Notes under the pieces: model-generated
What the model was told of the DNA's origin: nothing
Database searches by the model: none
What the model saw: only the letters and a program-made list of their open reading frames with translations
Part shown: in pieces, positions 52,526 through 53,001 of the stretch
How the letters are laid out: the number at the start of each line of letters is the position of its first letter
How positions within the stretch are numbered: position 1 is the first letter of the stretch
Assembly: GCF_003173335.1 (NCBI RefSeq)
Contig: NZ_QGMZ01000021.1
Location: 1-53,001, forward strand
Length of the DNA stretch: 53,001 nt
Source of the DNA: Methanospirillum stamsii
GTDB taxonomy: Archaea; Halobacteriota; Methanomicrobia; Methanomicrobiales; Methanospirillaceae
Direction: 5' to 3'
Program-made: the position numbers and the translations under genes

Positions 52526-52651
52526 ATGATTCAAAATATACAATACATATATAATTGTGCAGGTCACAAAACCTCCTTTATTGTCCCAATAGACATATGG
52601 GAAAAGGTTCTGACACCCTGTGATAAGCAATCAAGAAGGGATGGAGAATGA
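52526..52651 (+). CDS. Short relative of the 52223 antitoxin-like protein
   Basis: A 41-residue frame: I-Q-N-I-Q-Y-I-Y-N-C-A-G-H-K-T-S-F-I-V-P followed by I-D-I-W-E-K-V. It lines up without gaps with the first 30 residues of the 52223 protein. It may be a truncated duplicate or a genuine very small protein. Confidence 0.5.
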   Translation: MIQNIQYIYNCAGHKTSFIVPIDIWEKVLTPCDKQSRRDGE

Positions 52652-52676
52652 TAAACTTAATAGATATCCTGACTGA

Positions 52677-52973
52677 ATGACTCTCTTACCTTCATCACCG
52701 GGACTATGTCTCGCATGTGGAAAAAATATCACCCGAAAATCCGCTGAGATTCATCTGATATCACATCAGAAACGGAAACCATCCAAACCTTCTGCTTATC
52801 TGATAGAGGTTACCGTTGAAGACCACCCTGAATATTGGATGTATCTCTCTTCTTACCCTGATACAACTCTTGAAGATATCGACCTCCTCCTCAAGGATTT
52901 GTGGATGGGAGATGACCACATAAGTTCATTTTTAATTGACCTAAGTTTATCGAATTATAACTCACCTTATTGA
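52677..52973 (+). CDS. Zinc-finger/pRiA4b ORF-3-like protein, possibly truncated
   Basis: A 98-residue protein. The N-terminal C-L-A-C-G ... H-L-I-S-H is a C2H2-like zinc-binding element. Then Y-L-I-E-V-T-V, P-D-T-T-L-E-D-I-D-L-L-L-K-D-L-W and D-H-I-S-S-F match the start of plasmid pRiA4b ORF-3-like domains, where L-E-D-L-D-x-F-L-R-D-I-W ... H-L-S-x-F is usual. The domain normally runs further than the stop here, so the protein may be cut short. Role unknown; relatives occur on plasmids and near transposons. Confidence 0.55.
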   Translation: MTLLPSSPGLCLACGKNITRKSAEIHLISHQKRKPSKPSAYLIEVTVEDHPEYWMYLSSYPDTTLEDIDLLLKDLWMGDDHISSFLIDLSLSNYNSPY

Positions 52974-53001
52974 ATTTATTCTCAAAATATTTTCATTCAA
53001 C

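Noticed and set aside
1-53001. tRNA, rRNA or tRNA-associated attachment sites
   Set aside because: I looked for T-loop GTTCRA-type segments with matching acceptor stems and for rRNA-like blocks and recognised none. A covariance search was not possible here.

Overview
The window looks like part of the chromosome of a methanogenic archaeon of the Methanomicrobiales, most likely Methanospirillum or a close relative. This rests on the chain of soluble receiver-PAS-histidine kinases with a T-R-H-D-I phospho-acceptor box, TATA boxes about 25 to 30 bases ahead of several start codons (leaderless transcription), and the many archaeal-type MNT/HEPN, VapBC and HicBA loci. I recognise no tRNA, rRNA or CRISPR array.

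Bases 1 to 21 kb: a signalling cluster. Three large receiver-PAS(n)-kinase genes are intact (322-3387, 7454-11824, 11950-15021). A fourth (20084 down to 15056, minus strand) is cut in two by a 1100-bp IS630-family element whose exact ends (18441-19540) and TA target duplication can be read. Removing 1102 bp restores a 1308-residue kinase in frame. A decayed receiver fragment lies at bases 1-90, and the receiver of the first kinase has lost its phospho-acceptor aspartate. Among them sit degraded toxin-antitoxin loci, a secreted Cys-rich protein and a DJ-1/PfpI-family protein.

Bases 20 to 33 kb: an accessory zone. It holds an intact HI0074/HI0073-type pair, one intact VapBC, several pairs whose toxin is truncated or frameshifted, an AAA_14/DUF4143 ATPase, an AAA-ATPase-like/PD-(D/E)XK protein, a TPR protein, a small operon of exported or unknown proteins, and fossils of restriction and nuclease genes (M48/YgjP tail, helicase/restriction subunit, DUF1016/YhcG).

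Bases 33 to 47 kb: a defence island. Three co-directional, nearly touching minus-strand genes encode a membrane-anchored TerB_N/TerB/TerB_C protein, a DUF2791/BrxD-like ATPase and an Lhr-like DEAD/H helicase. This is the content and order of the anti-phage system Shango. Divergent to it is an AIPR-family abortive-infection protein, bracketed by a 24-bp direct repeat and scraps that look like type I restriction-modification gene ends. A HicB with a broken HicA, a KilA-N pseudogene, an orphan MNT antitoxin, a Schlafen/AlbA_2-type ATP-binding protein and a winged-helix regulator with a perfect palindromic operator follow.

Bases 47.5 to 52.1 kb: a tightly coupled plus-strand operon (ATGA stop/start overlaps) built around a 1052-residue archaeo-eukaryotic-type primase fused to an ATPase with C-terminal zinc fingers. 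It looks like the replication module of an integrated plasmid or virus. Inside the primase gene 13 copies of TGTGCA/TGCACA fall within 308 bp, in more than one codon phase, which suggests an iteron-like site. The last kilobase carries two related short antitoxin-like proteins and a zinc-finger/pRiA4b-like protein.

The theme of the window is defence and addiction modules in turnover: antitoxins are mostly intact while at least eight toxins are truncated, frameshifted or missing.
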